Part shown: one piece after another, positions 35,732-43,149 of the stretch
Layout of the letters: each line of letters begins with the position of its first letter
How positions within the stretch are numbered: position 1 is the stretch's first letter
Source of the DNA: Candidatus Cloacimonadota bacterium
Lineage (GTDB): Bacteria > Cloacimonadota > Cloacimonadia > Cloacimonadales > TCS61
Assembly: GCA_021736135.1 (NCBI GenBank)
Contig: JAIPGO010000001.1
Coordinates: 1 to 64,000, forward strand
Direction: 5' to 3'
Length of the DNA stretch: 64,000 nt
Program-made: the position numbers and the translations under genes
Notes under the pieces: generated by a model
Told to the model about the DNA's origin: nothing
The model's input: the letters and a program-made list of their open reading frames with translations, nothing else
The model's database searches: none

Positions 35732-35893
35732 TCAAGCTAATACTTTTACCGGGCATAACTCCATTTCTGCTTTATATTCCCAGACTTTCTGACCCTTGAT
35801 ATTATAGACAGTAAACGATACTTTCTCTGCAGGTTTTCTTGGTTTAAACCATATCTTCGTTTCCGGATTGGAAGAATTTGAGTAATTATCCAT
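35732..35893 (-). pseudogene. relict T9SS-type sorting domain
   Basis: A 53-codon frame reads MDNYSNSSNPETKIWFKPRK then FTVYNIKGQKVWEYKAEMELCP and a stop. It lines up with the start of the sorting domains elsewhere in the window (NYPNPFNPETTISF ... IYNIKGQKV) but the core Pro-Asn-Pro-Phe is corrupted, the last half of the domain (WNG...SSGVYF) is missing, and no upstream body exists. This is the fossil 3' part of a secreted-protein gene. Confidence 0.7.
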
Positions 35894-35911
35894 TTTCACC
35901 TGCCGGATTCA

Positions 35912-35986
35912 AATGTAGATTAATCTTTCCAGATTAATCTTTTTAAATGTCAAACTGGAAAGTTTGACCTGAACTTTAACTACATT
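35912..35986. repeat. MITE-like repeat, copy 1
   Basis: A 58-bp core (35913-35970) is identical to 36035-36092. It contains two AGATTAATCT self-palindromes and a GTCAAACT/AAGTTTGAC hairpin. Outer ends AATGTAG/CTACATT are inverted. This copy has 11 extra bases before its right end. Confidence 0.8.
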
Positions 35987-36033
35987 CTTCGTAAATGATT
36001 TAAATCCCATTCACATAGCATCTGCCTTGCTCT

Positions 36034-36097
36034 GATGTAGATTAATCTTTCCAGATTAATCTTTTTAAATGTCAAACTGGAAAGTTTGACCTACATC
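36034..36097. repeat. MITE-like repeat, copy 2
   Basis: Identical core to copy 1, with ends GATGTAG/CTACATC forming a 7-bp terminal inverted repeat. Sequence to the right of both copies also begins alike (ttcgtaaat). Confidence 0.8.
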
Positions 36098-36320
36098 CCT
36101 TCGTAAATAAATTTGACCCCATCCGCTTTATCCGCTTGCCACGGAGAATATCTGCGAAGACGTGCGGTTGAAAAGTCTTTGGAGTAAACAGAAAATAAAG
36201 TAAATCCCGTTACCTGTCTTCTTCCTAATTTATTTACTCTGCCTTAAAGAAATGGTTGTGGGGGAATTAGAGATCGGTGATCAGTAATCAGTAATCTGTG
36301 ACCTGCGGTATGAAGGAGAA
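36098..36320. other. intergenic, no gene seen
   Basis: No supported gene lies in 35894-36566 apart from the repeats listed separately. This part has only short words such as cagtaatcagtaat. Confidence 0.5.
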
Positions 36321-36450
36321 TAAGGAGGTGCTAAGGACCTGCTAAGGTTGGTATAAGGAGCCACAACAAGGCACAATCTAACGATATTCTGTTAGATTGT
36401 GCCTTGTTGTGACACCTTAGACCCTCCTTAGTGCCACCATCGTGCCTCCT
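36321..36450. repeat. long palindrome with perfect 21-bp stem
   Basis: 36362-36382 and 36391-36411 form a perfect 21-bp stem around GATATTCT. The flanking 36324-36361 (GGAGGTGCTAAGG...) is an imperfect inverted match to 36412-36449 (...CCTTAGTGCC...GCCTCC), so the whole 130 bp can fold as one hairpin. It resembles a non-autonomous foldback element just upstream of the cassette at 36567. Confidence 0.85.
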
Positions 36451-36507
36451 ATTGAGTATAGCTAAAGTCATTGAGCCGGTGTAGTACATAACGTTCCTAG
36501 TTTTGTT

Positions 36508-36536
36508 TTGACAGAAATTGCTGGAAAAATTAGATT
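36508..36536 (+). promoter_or_regulatory. predicted promoter of the ATPase cassette
   Basis: TTGACA (36508-36513), 17-bp spacer, TAGATT (36531-36536), with the first start codon 31 nt further on. Confidence 0.6.
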
Positions 36537-36566
36537 ACTAATTAATTAAATTGTAAGGAGCATAAG

Positions 36567-36704
36567 ATGGTTGGTGGAAATTTTGCAATGCCGAATGATA
36601 CTTTTCAAATCCGGCTGGATGAAGAGCATATGATTCATAGAACCTCCATTAATATGGCTTTACAACTCGATAGCAGGAAGAAAAATAATGGGGAGAACTT
36701 ATGA
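36567..36704 (+). CDS. small protein at head of ATPase cassette (45 aa)
   Basis: TAAGGAG lies 7 nt before ATG 36567. The frame reads MVGGNFAMPNDTFQIRLDEEH and onward and ends in an ATGA overlap with the ATPase start. No family is recognised. The promoter, strong ribosome-binding site and stop-start overlap support translation. It could be a small regulatory subunit or simply a coupling frame. Confidence 0.55.
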   Translation: MVGGNFAMPNDTFQIRLDEEHMIHRTSINMALQLDSRKKNNGENL

Positions 36705-37951
36705 AATTGACAGTAGATAATTTTATCAGTATAAAACGCGCAGAGCTGGAATTGAATAATATCACCCTGATCATCGGAGAACAGGCAGAAGGTAAAAGTC
36801 TGCTGGCGAAACTGGTGTATTACTTTCTGATGCTCATAGAAAATCCTTTTCTTGGAAGGGATAGATTTGATAATATTTCTGAATGTATAAAAGAGTACAA
36901 AAAAGAATTTCAGAATCGCTTCTATTACCAGGATAATGACTTTTTTAATATAAAATTTGAAATAGACTCAAATCTCTGGTATTTTTTAAAATATGATTCA
37001 GGAAATGGTCTGCAGCTTGAGATTTCCAAGGCTATCGGGACATTTATTACCAAGCATATCAGGCTAAATAATAGTGAAAAAGAACTGTTCATAGATAACA
37101 TAAAACGACTTATCAAATATAAAGGAGAAATACAGCAACTATTTGGCTCAATAAATTATAAGAAAGCCCTTTTTATCGATTCTGCACGTTCCTATTATGG
37201 AATTCTGGAGAAAACCTGGCTGCCCTTGATAAAGGAGAATATCAAGTTTGCAGATCCTTTTCTGTTTGAATATGGTGATTTGCTCCAGAAAGCCAAAGCT
37301 GTAGCCGGTAATGAAAAATTCAGGAATTGGGGTTCTGACAACAAAGTATCTATAAATCATTACAATAATATCTTGAAACTTCTTAGTAATAATATACTTA
37401 AAGGTGATTATAGAGCCATTAACGGAGATGAATACATCATTTCCGGCAATGAGAGAAAAACGATGATTGCAAATACGTCTTCCGGTCAAAAAGAAACTTT
37501 ACCTATTGTTTTAATTCTAAAAGCTTTGATATCTAATGACATTTATGATTATATGAGATTCAAAGAAATCATTATTGAAGAACCTGAATCTCATGTATTT
37601 CCATCTACACAAAAAGATCTCGTTGATTTTATTAGTTTTGTTTATAAATTAAATGATGATAATCATTTCCTGATTACGACACACAGTCCATACATCCTTA
37701 CTGCTTTCAATAACCTGATTCTGGCTGGTGAAACATATAATGATGCAGATCAGAAGGTAAAAAATAAAATAGCTAAGATTATGGTTAAAGAATGCCTCTT
37801 GAGAAGTAAGGAAGTAACTGCATATCATTTAGAAAGCGGCGTTCTTAAACCAATCATGGATAAAGAAACAGGGTTGATTTTAGCAGAAGGTTTAGACAAA
37901 GTTTCCGAAGATATTGGAGAGCAATTCAGTCAATTATTGGATCTTGATTAA
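36701..37951 (+). CDS. AAA/ABC-type ATPase, OLD/AAA_15-like (416 aa)
   Basis: P-loop ATPase of the SMC-like group common in phage defence and nucleic-acid processing. Walker A variant GEQAEGKS (about 27-34), signature-like TSSGQKETLPIVL, Walker B EIIIEEPESHVFPS and a switch His region HFLITTHSPYILTAF are all visible. No TOPRIM domain is fused, unlike true OLD proteins. It overlaps the small frame upstream by 4 bp, and the next gene begins one base after its stop, so the pair is translationally linked. Confidence 0.85.
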   Translation: MKLTVDNFISIKRAELELNNITLIIGEQAEGKSLLAKLVYYFLMLIENPFLGRDRFDNISECIKEYKKEFQNRFYYQDNDFFNIKFEIDSNLWYFLKYDSGNGLQLEISKAIGTFITKHIRLNNSEKELFIDNIKRLIKYKGEIQQLFGSINYKKALFIDSARSYYGILEKTWLPLIKENIKFADPFLFEYGDLLQKAKAVAGNEKFRNWGSDNKVSINHYNNILKLLSNNILKGDYRAINGDEYIISGNERKTMIANTSSGQKETLPIVLILKALISNDIYDYMRFKEIIIEEPESHVFPSTQKDLVDFISFVYKLNDDNHFLITTHSPYILTAFNNLILAGETYNDADQKVKNKIAKIMVKECLLRSKEVTAYHLESGVLKPIMDKETGLILAEGLDKVSEDIGEQFSQLLDLD

Positions 37952-37952
37952 T

Positions 37953-38381
37953 ATGGATCGTCTGGAAGATTGTGTCGTCAGCAGGGGAAATGGTAAGCTT
38001 ATACCATTAAAAGAGAACCAGGCTAAGATCACTTTCAAAAATCCCAGCAATGATTGGATCATAAAAATCAAGCCTGAAAAGTGTTCTACACTTACCGGTA
38101 AAAGATGTGACAACCTGGTAATTATTGAAAGAAGCGCTGCCGGTATATTTGTGGAACTGAAGGGACGGCATTATGAGCAAGGTCTAAAACAACTACAAAA
38201 TACTGTGAAGCAAGTAAAAACACTGCACATTCTGGATTATATGAAGGCATATCTGGTAACAAGTAGCTGCCCTAAGATCACGACAAAAAATCAAAGAGAC
38301 CAACGAAACTGGCAAAAAGAAATTTGTCCTCTAAGAATTATCAGATCAGGCGTTGAAATAGATTTAACGACAATTATTTAA
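37953..38381 (+). CDS. putative ELK-motif nuclease-like partner (142 aa)
   Basis: Start taken at ATG 37953, one base after the ATPase stop (TAATATG); a longer frame would overlap the ATPase. The sequence RCDNLVIIE...GIFVELKG has the D ... E-x-K spacing of PD-(D/E)xK nucleases (D near residue 56, ELK near 70), with strand predictions around both. Several Cys are present (TSSCP, CPLRI). The nuclease call is an inference from this motif alone. Its strict link to the ATPase suggests a two-component effector. Confidence 0.6.
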   Translation: MDRLEDCVVSRGNGKLIPLKENQAKITFKNPSNDWIIKIKPEKCSTLTGKRCDNLVIIERSAAGIFVELKGRHYEQGLKQLQNTVKQVKTLHILDYMKAYLVTSSCPKITTKNQRDQRNWQKEICPLRIIRSGVEIDLTTII

Positions 38382-38398
38382 AACATTCAGGAGATTTA

Positions 38399-39139
38399 TT
38401 GAAAGAAATTGATAGCGCTATTGAAATAATCCTTCAGGCGCGGCATTTGATCGCTTTTTGCGGGGCGGGGATATCTGTGGAAAGCGGGATTCCGCCTTTT
38501 CGGGGTGAAAACGGGCTTTGGAATAAATATGATGCAGATTGTCTGGACCTGGATACTTATTTATATAATCCCCAGTTGGTATGGCTTACTATCAAGGAAA
38601 TATTCTATGACTTTTTTGGGGAAGCACTGCCTAATCCCGCCCATTTTGCACTGGCAAAACTGGAGGAAATGGGTCTTTTAAAAGCGGTTATAACCCAGAA
38701 TATAGATAATCTCCATCAGACAGCCGGCAGCAAAGATGTTATAGAATTTCATGGTAATTCTCACAGCTTTATCTGTCAGAAATGCGGCAAAAAATATGCT
38801 CTAAAAGATCTGCAATTGGATAAAAAACCGCCTTTGTGCGGTTACTGTAAGGGTCTATTAAAGCCGGATTTCGTGTTTTTTGGAGAAGCGATACCGGAAT
38901 TGGCCAGAGACAGAGCCTTTGGTGAAGCTGAAATGGCAGATGTTGTTCTGGTGATTGGTACTACGGGCGAGATCATGCCTGCCTGCCTGATCCCGCGGCT
39001 TGCCTGGCAGCGGGGAGCAAAGATCATTGAAATCAATCCGGGATATTCCGCCTACAGAAATACTATTACCCATATTCATCTTTCAGGAGCAGCCGGAATA
39101 ATATTGCCCCTTCTGGTCAAGGGATTAGCGGTTGACTAA
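38399..39139 (+). CDS. sirtuin-type NAD-dependent protein deacylase (246 aa)
   Basis: Start is TTG 38399, with AGGAG 5 nt upstream. Visible parts are GAGISVESGIPPFRG (22-36, NAD binding), TQNIDNLH (99-106), catalytic His118 in IEFHGN, and four zinc cysteines (126, 129, 147, 150). This is the canonical deacylase architecture rather than the zinc-free SIR2 domains of NADase defence effectors. It follows the ATPase/nuclease-like pair by 17 bp and overlaps the transporter gene by 8 bp. It could deacylate metabolic enzymes, or belong functionally to the cassette. Confidence 0.93.
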   Translation: MKEIDSAIEIILQARHLIAFCGAGISVESGIPPFRGENGLWNKYDADCLDLDTYLYNPQLVWLTIKEIFYDFFGEALPNPAHFALAKLEEMGLLKAVITQNIDNLHQTAGSKDVIEFHGNSHSFICQKCGKKYALKDLQLDKKPPLCGYCKGLLKPDFVFFGEAIPELARDRAFGEAEMADVVLVIGTTGEIMPACLIPRLAWQRGAKIIEINPGYSAYRNTITHIHLSGAAGIILPLLVKGLAVD

Positions 39140-40016
39140 GCAGAATCAGGCTTATATTTATGCTCTGCTGGCAGTTTTCTTCTGGAGCACGGTCGCATCT
39201 GCTTTTAAGATAGCCCTTCGCTATAATTCACCTTTACCTTTGCTATGCGGTGCCAGTTTTTTCTCATTGTGCAGTCTGCTGGCGGTTGCTGCCTGGCAGG
39301 GGAAATTAAAATTATTCCGTAATTTCAGTATAAAACAGCTAAGCCTGCCAATTGCTTTGGGAGTGATCAATCCCTTTTTCTATTATCTGATCCTGTTTCG
39401 GGCTTATGAGCTTCTACCCGCCCAGATAGCTCAGCCTTTGAATTTCACCTGGTCGATAATGATGGTTCTGCTCTCCATAGTCATTCAAAAGCAGAAGGTT
39501 CGATATTATGATATTCTGGCAGTAATATTATGCTATAGCGGAGTGCTTGTAATTTCCAGCGGTGGTGGTAAACTGGGGGAGATAAATTCCCTTGGTGTCG
39601 TGCTGGCTTTAGGGACATCGATTCTTTGGGCATTTTACTGGATATATAACGTGGAAAGTAAAATTGATCCGCTGGTAAAGCTAATCACCGGTTTTGCTAC
39701 CGGAACTTTGCTTATCCTGATATGCTGTCTTGTAACTGGCAGTATTCCTTCTCTGAGCTGGCAAAGTATAACAAGTATGTTCTATATTGGGCTTTTTGAA
39801 ATGGGGTTGACATTTGTTTTCTGGCTTAAAGCACTTGAACTGACAGAAAGGACGGTCAAAATTTCCAATCTCATTTTTTTATCGCCCTTTGCCTCATTTA
39901 TCTTTATCAGGATTTCACTTGGTGAACATATCGCAGTTACTTCCGTCGCCGGATTAGCGCTGGTAGTAACTGGTATTATATTTCAGCACAGCAGGGCACG
40001 CAAGGAAAAACGTTAG
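39132..40016 (+). CDS. EamA/DMT-family transporter (294 aa)
   Basis: Ten predicted membrane helices in two EamA halves, each with the typical start (AYIYALLAVFFWSTVASAFKIA; LGVVLALGTSILWAFYWI). The only upstream start in frame is TTG 39132, which overlaps the sirtuin stop by 8 bp. The substrate is unknown; relatives export amino acids, purines or drugs. The final residues are basic (SRARKEKR), consistent with a cytoplasmic C-terminus. Confidence 0.9.
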   Translation: MTKQNQAYIYALLAVFFWSTVASAFKIALRYNSPLPLLCGASFFSLCSLLAVAAWQGKLKLFRNFSIKQLSLPIALGVINPFFYYLILFRAYELLPAQIAQPLNFTWSIMMVLLSIVIQKQKVRYYDILAVILCYSGVLVISSGGGKLGEINSLGVVLALGTSILWAFYWIYNVESKIDPLVKLITGFATGTLLILICCLVTGSIPSLSWQSITSMFYIGLFEMGLTFVFWLKALELTERTVKISNLIFLSPFASFIFIRISLGEHIAVTSVAGLALVVTGIIFQHSRARKEKR

Positions 40017-40024
40017 CAACGAGT

Positions 40025-40321
40025 TTAATCGTCCTCCTCGTCATCATAGTCATCGTCAAAATCATCATCATCATCATCATAGTCGTCTTCGTCATCGAGC
40101 ATCCAGTCGGGGCAAAAGAGAGCATTCTCTTTCTTATCCCAGCCATCCACATTTTCCAGACCAAAACGGTCGAGCATATCTTCTTCCCAGACGGAATAAC
40201 GTACCTCATCATCCAAAATATCATAAACGAGAACCGGAGAAGTGTATTTTCTAAGTGAATACGGATTCCCAATCAGCTCAAAGAATTCTTTAATTCTCTT
40301 CCTGTCCCTTTCTGCTTTCAT
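40025..40321 (-). CDS. small protein with poly-Asp tail (98 aa)
   Basis: The first 75 residues are ordinary (MKAERDRKRIKEFFELIGNP). The last ~25 are almost all Asp/Glu, encoded by a tcatcg/tcatcatca trinucleotide run at 40028-40100 that can slip. Convergent with the transporter gene 8 bp away. No family is recognised. The frame giving Met/Thr runs over the same DNA is a shadow. Confidence 0.6.
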   Translation of the reverse strand: MKAERDRKRIKEFFELIGNPYSLRKYTSPVLVYDILDDEVRYSVWEEDMLDRFGLENVDGWDKKENALFCPDWMLDDEDDYDDDDDDFDDDYDDEEDD

Positions 40322-40406
40322 TAATTCAATCTCCCTGCTTTTTTTTTATATTTGACCTAAAACAACATTCCAGCATACACGTCCTCAAAAAAGACAGGGC
40401 GTATAA

Positions 40407-41897
40407 ATGTCAAATAAAATGAGAAAGTTAATATTTATCCTGCTGTTCTGGCAGGTGGCAATTCTCCTGGAGGGATTCGTACCGGAGAGGCGCGATTTTG
40501 CTTCTGAATATCAATATTGTATGTTTCGCAGCTGGTCAGCACTTGAGAAGTCAGAAAAGGAATTACCCGCCCGTATAACATATGAGCAGATTGAGCGAAT
40601 GGTACAATTTACCGCAGGTGAAACACAGGTTGTATATATCTGGGAAAACTGGAAAATCTACCGGCAATTAGAAAATCTGCCGGATATGCTGCCCTTTTCC
40701 GGTTATCAGAAGGAACTCACTATTGCCGGGGAACTGCTTTACCGGTTAAATTGCCGCCACACAATTTTTGCGGAACACTATCTGAAAAAAATGCCCATAA
40801 CTCTGCAATATGAAAACCTGACAGGAGACAATGCCCTGAATAGTCTCAGGGCTCATTACCCCAATCAGCGGCTGCCGCTTTTGAATATTCACCCGGTTAT
40901 TGATAAAGACCGGCTGGTGCAACTGAAACTCGTTCTGGATAATGATGATGAAATTTCTCTGACCTTTAGCGAAAGTGAAGACCTTGCTCAGGATGTTCTG
41001 GGTCTTAAGAAATTCGAATGGGAATTTCCTGAACCAAAACTTCCCGATGATTTCCTGATTACTGAAAAAGTCATTACTAAAACCGGAGAACCGGTACTGG
41101 ATATTCCAGAACTGGAAGAAATGATCCAGGAAAATCCCTATAAAGAATATATTCAGTCCCCTGCTGATAGCCTGCTTACTTCTTATGAAAATAAACTCAT
41201 CCGCTGGATCGAAATGCACCAGAATACAATGTGGGGCAGCGAAATGATTAATAATAAGGTTAGCGATATCAGTTCCTTTCTGCAAACGGAATTTCCCTAT
41301 CATTCACTTCTGATCAGAGGCGATGTTTATAACCTGACCCATGTCCCCTTTGGCGGTAACCTGTCGGCAGACCTGTATCTGAAAGCTAAGGAAAATGGGG
41401 GCTGGAGCATTACTGCCTGTGATGATATTGTAATTGACCGGAAACAGGTAACTGTGGACGGGTTTGAAAAATTTGATCTTTCGGCACTGACTGATTATGA
41501 GGCGGAAAGCATCTGTCAGTATCTCCCGCAACTGCTTATCTCTCACCGTGTTATTGGTAGCCGGCTGCAGGGCTTTATTCTGCAGCCTGATATGATTGAA
41601 ACTACTCTGGTATTCAGCGGCAGTCAGAGACGTATCTATAATATACGCTCCTATCATGACCTGCTTTTGCTGCTGGGAAATTTCTGGAAGGACAGGATCA
41701 TCTATTACACGGTGAACGATTTTAAAGTTATTGATGGCTATATTGAATTCCGGGGCTATCTCTCCGCTGAAGACCCGAAAAATGGTTTTTATGATCTGGC
41801 GGAAATTCGCTACCGGCTGGATGAAGACTATATGATGGTGCTGGCGATGATGGTGATATATCCTGAACAGCAACAGGTGGAGATGAAGGGAAGATAA
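40407..41897 (+). CDS. exported protein of unknown function (496 aa)
   Basis: A hydrophobic N-terminus (MRKLIFILLFWQVAILLEG, starting at the fifth residue) looks like a signal peptide. The rest is soluble mixed alpha/beta sequence with many aromatic residues and no motif I recognise. AGGG lies 7 nt before ATG 40407; ATG 40419 is an alternative. Its stop directly abuts the ATG of the TatD gene (TAAATG), so the two are co-translated. A 346-codon open frame on the opposite strand is a shadow. Confidence 0.75.
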   Translation: MSNKMRKLIFILLFWQVAILLEGFVPERRDFASEYQYCMFRSWSALEKSEKELPARITYEQIERMVQFTAGETQVVYIWENWKIYRQLENLPDMLPFSGYQKELTIAGELLYRLNCRHTIFAEHYLKKMPITLQYENLTGDNALNSLRAHYPNQRLPLLNIHPVIDKDRLVQLKLVLDNDDEISLTFSESEDLAQDVLGLKKFEWEFPEPKLPDDFLITEKVITKTGEPVLDIPELEEMIQENPYKEYIQSPADSLLTSYENKLIRWIEMHQNTMWGSEMINNKVSDISSFLQTEFPYHSLLIRGDVYNLTHVPFGGNLSADLYLKAKENGGWSITACDDIVIDRKQVTVDGFEKFDLSALTDYEAESICQYLPQLLISHRVIGSRLQGFILQPDMIETTLVFSGSQRRIYNIRSYHDLLLLLGNFWKDRIIYYTVNDFKVIDGYIEFRGYLSAEDPKNGFYDLAEIRYRLDEDYMMVLAMMVIYPEQQQVEMKGR

Positions 41898-42650
41898 ATG
41901 AAGATTTTTGAAACCCATGCCCATCTTGATCACCCTCAGTTTGCCTCTGATCGCGATGCCGTGATCAAAAGCTGCTCTCAGCAGGGCATCGATTTCATTA
42001 TTAATATCGGCTGCGATAAACAAACAACTTTGGATTCCATCGCCCTGGCAGAAAAATATGAATTCGTTTATGCTTCTGCCGGTTACCATCCCCATGATGC
42101 CAAAGAGTTTGATCTCGATTTCCTGAAAAAACAGGCTGCTCATCCTAAGATTATTGCTATCGGAGAAATCGGGCTTGATTATTACCGTTACCTTTCTCCA
42201 AAAGCAATTCAGCAGGATGTCTTCCGTAAACAATTGCAACTGGCGGTGGAACTTAAAAAACCGGTTGTAGTTCATAATCGTGAGGCGAATGAGGACTGCC
42301 TGCAGATACTTCGGGAATTTAAACCCGAAAAGGTTGTTTATCACTGCTTTTCCGGCGATGTATTCTATGCCAGGGAAGTATTGATGGAAGGCTGGTTCAT
42401 TTCCTTTACAGGCAATATTACCTATAAAAACAGTAACTTAGCGGAAGTAATTAGAATTATACCCTTTGACAGATATTTTGTCGAAACCGACTGCCCTTAC
42501 CTGGCTCCGCATCCGCTCCGAGGTAAACGCAATGATCCCCGCAACCTCCGGTATATCATCGAAAAAATTGCCGAGATTAAAGGCATTTCTCCCAAACTTG
42601 CAGCAGAACAAAGCTATAGGAATGCTCTGAAATTCTTTCTCAATAAATAA
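41898..42650 (+). CDS. TatD-family metal-dependent hydrolase (250 aa)
   Basis: TIM-barrel amidohydrolase-like DNase/3'-exonuclease. Metal ligands are visible as ETHAHLD (4-10), EIGLDYY near 91-97, a His in VVHNRE near 129, HCFSGD near 153 and ETDCPYLAP near 203. Length is standard. GGAGATGAAGG precedes the ATG. The partner upstream is an unknown exported protein. Confidence 0.95.
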   Translation: MKIFETHAHLDHPQFASDRDAVIKSCSQQGIDFIINIGCDKQTTLDSIALAEKYEFVYASAGYHPHDAKEFDLDFLKKQAAHPKIIAIGEIGLDYYRYLSPKAIQQDVFRKQLQLAVELKKPVVVHNREANEDCLQILREFKPEKVVYHCFSGDVFYAREVLMEGWFISFTGNITYKNSNLAEVIRIIPFDRYFVETDCPYLAPHPLRGKRNDPRNLRYIIEKIAEIKGISPKLAAEQSYRNALKFFLNK

Positions 42651-43047
42651 TCTCTCTCTTTCTTTTTACATCCTGTCAACCTCAAGGCATTTAAATCACG
42701 ATTTTCAGTGTGAATAGTGAATGGGTTAAACCCATTTTGTGCAGTACCTTACAAGTAATATTCTGTCACTTTTTGGCAGAATATTTTATTCACTCTTTCA
42801 AACTCATTTCAAAGCTTTGCCTGGAATGTGTCTTTTTGTCAACTCTGCTGACTTTTGCAAAGAGTAGTCCCGATGTATCGGGACGGCTGTTTGTGAAATC
42901 CTGCTGCATAATATGGGTAAACCGTGGATTATGTGGGTGTTATCAATGGACAATTGAAATTAGGGGATTTATGAGGTTTATAGGTGAATATTGATTATAT
43001 CCCAGCACTTAGTACAAAAAGCATTTCAAGGATTTGTAATATTTAAT
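42651..43047. other. intergenic region with foldback repeat remnants
   Basis: No gene is seen. It contains ATGGGTT-A-AACCCAT (42721-42735), the left arm CCCATTTTGTGCAGTA (42731-42746), a perfect GTCCCGAT-GT-ATCGGGAC palindrome (42867-42884) and a right arm CTGCATAATATGGGTAAA (about 42902-42919). The same arms and internal palindrome occur at 48872-49052. It therefore looks like a degenerate copy of that element. Confidence 0.6.
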
Positions 43048-43076
43048 TTGACAGCGAATAGTTAAAATTTATTTTT
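43048..43076 (+). promoter_or_regulatory. predicted promoter of the C25-like gene
   Basis: TTGACA at 43048-43053 is followed by an A/T-rich TTTATTTTT about 16 bp on. The leader is about 70 nt, with GGAGGTG before the ATG. Confidence 0.4.
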
Positions 43077-43149
43077 CTGTTTGAACAAAATGGTGTTGAT
43101 AATTGTAAGAAGAGCATCTTGTGTAAGAGCAGATTTATGGAGGTGAAGC

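Noticed and set aside
36362-36411. 21-bp hairpin as an intrinsic terminator
   Set aside because: No T-tract follows either arm, and the outer arms extend the palindrome, which fits a foldback repeat better.
38399-39139. SIR2 NADase defence effector (Thoeris/DSR type)
   Set aside because: The four zinc cysteines and compact length are those of canonical deacylases, not of NADase SIR2 effectors.
41304-42344. 346-codon open frame on the minus strand
   Set aside because: It lies antisense to the exported unknown gene and to TatD, which has clear family motifs. No ribosome-binding site, and the translation is not family-like.
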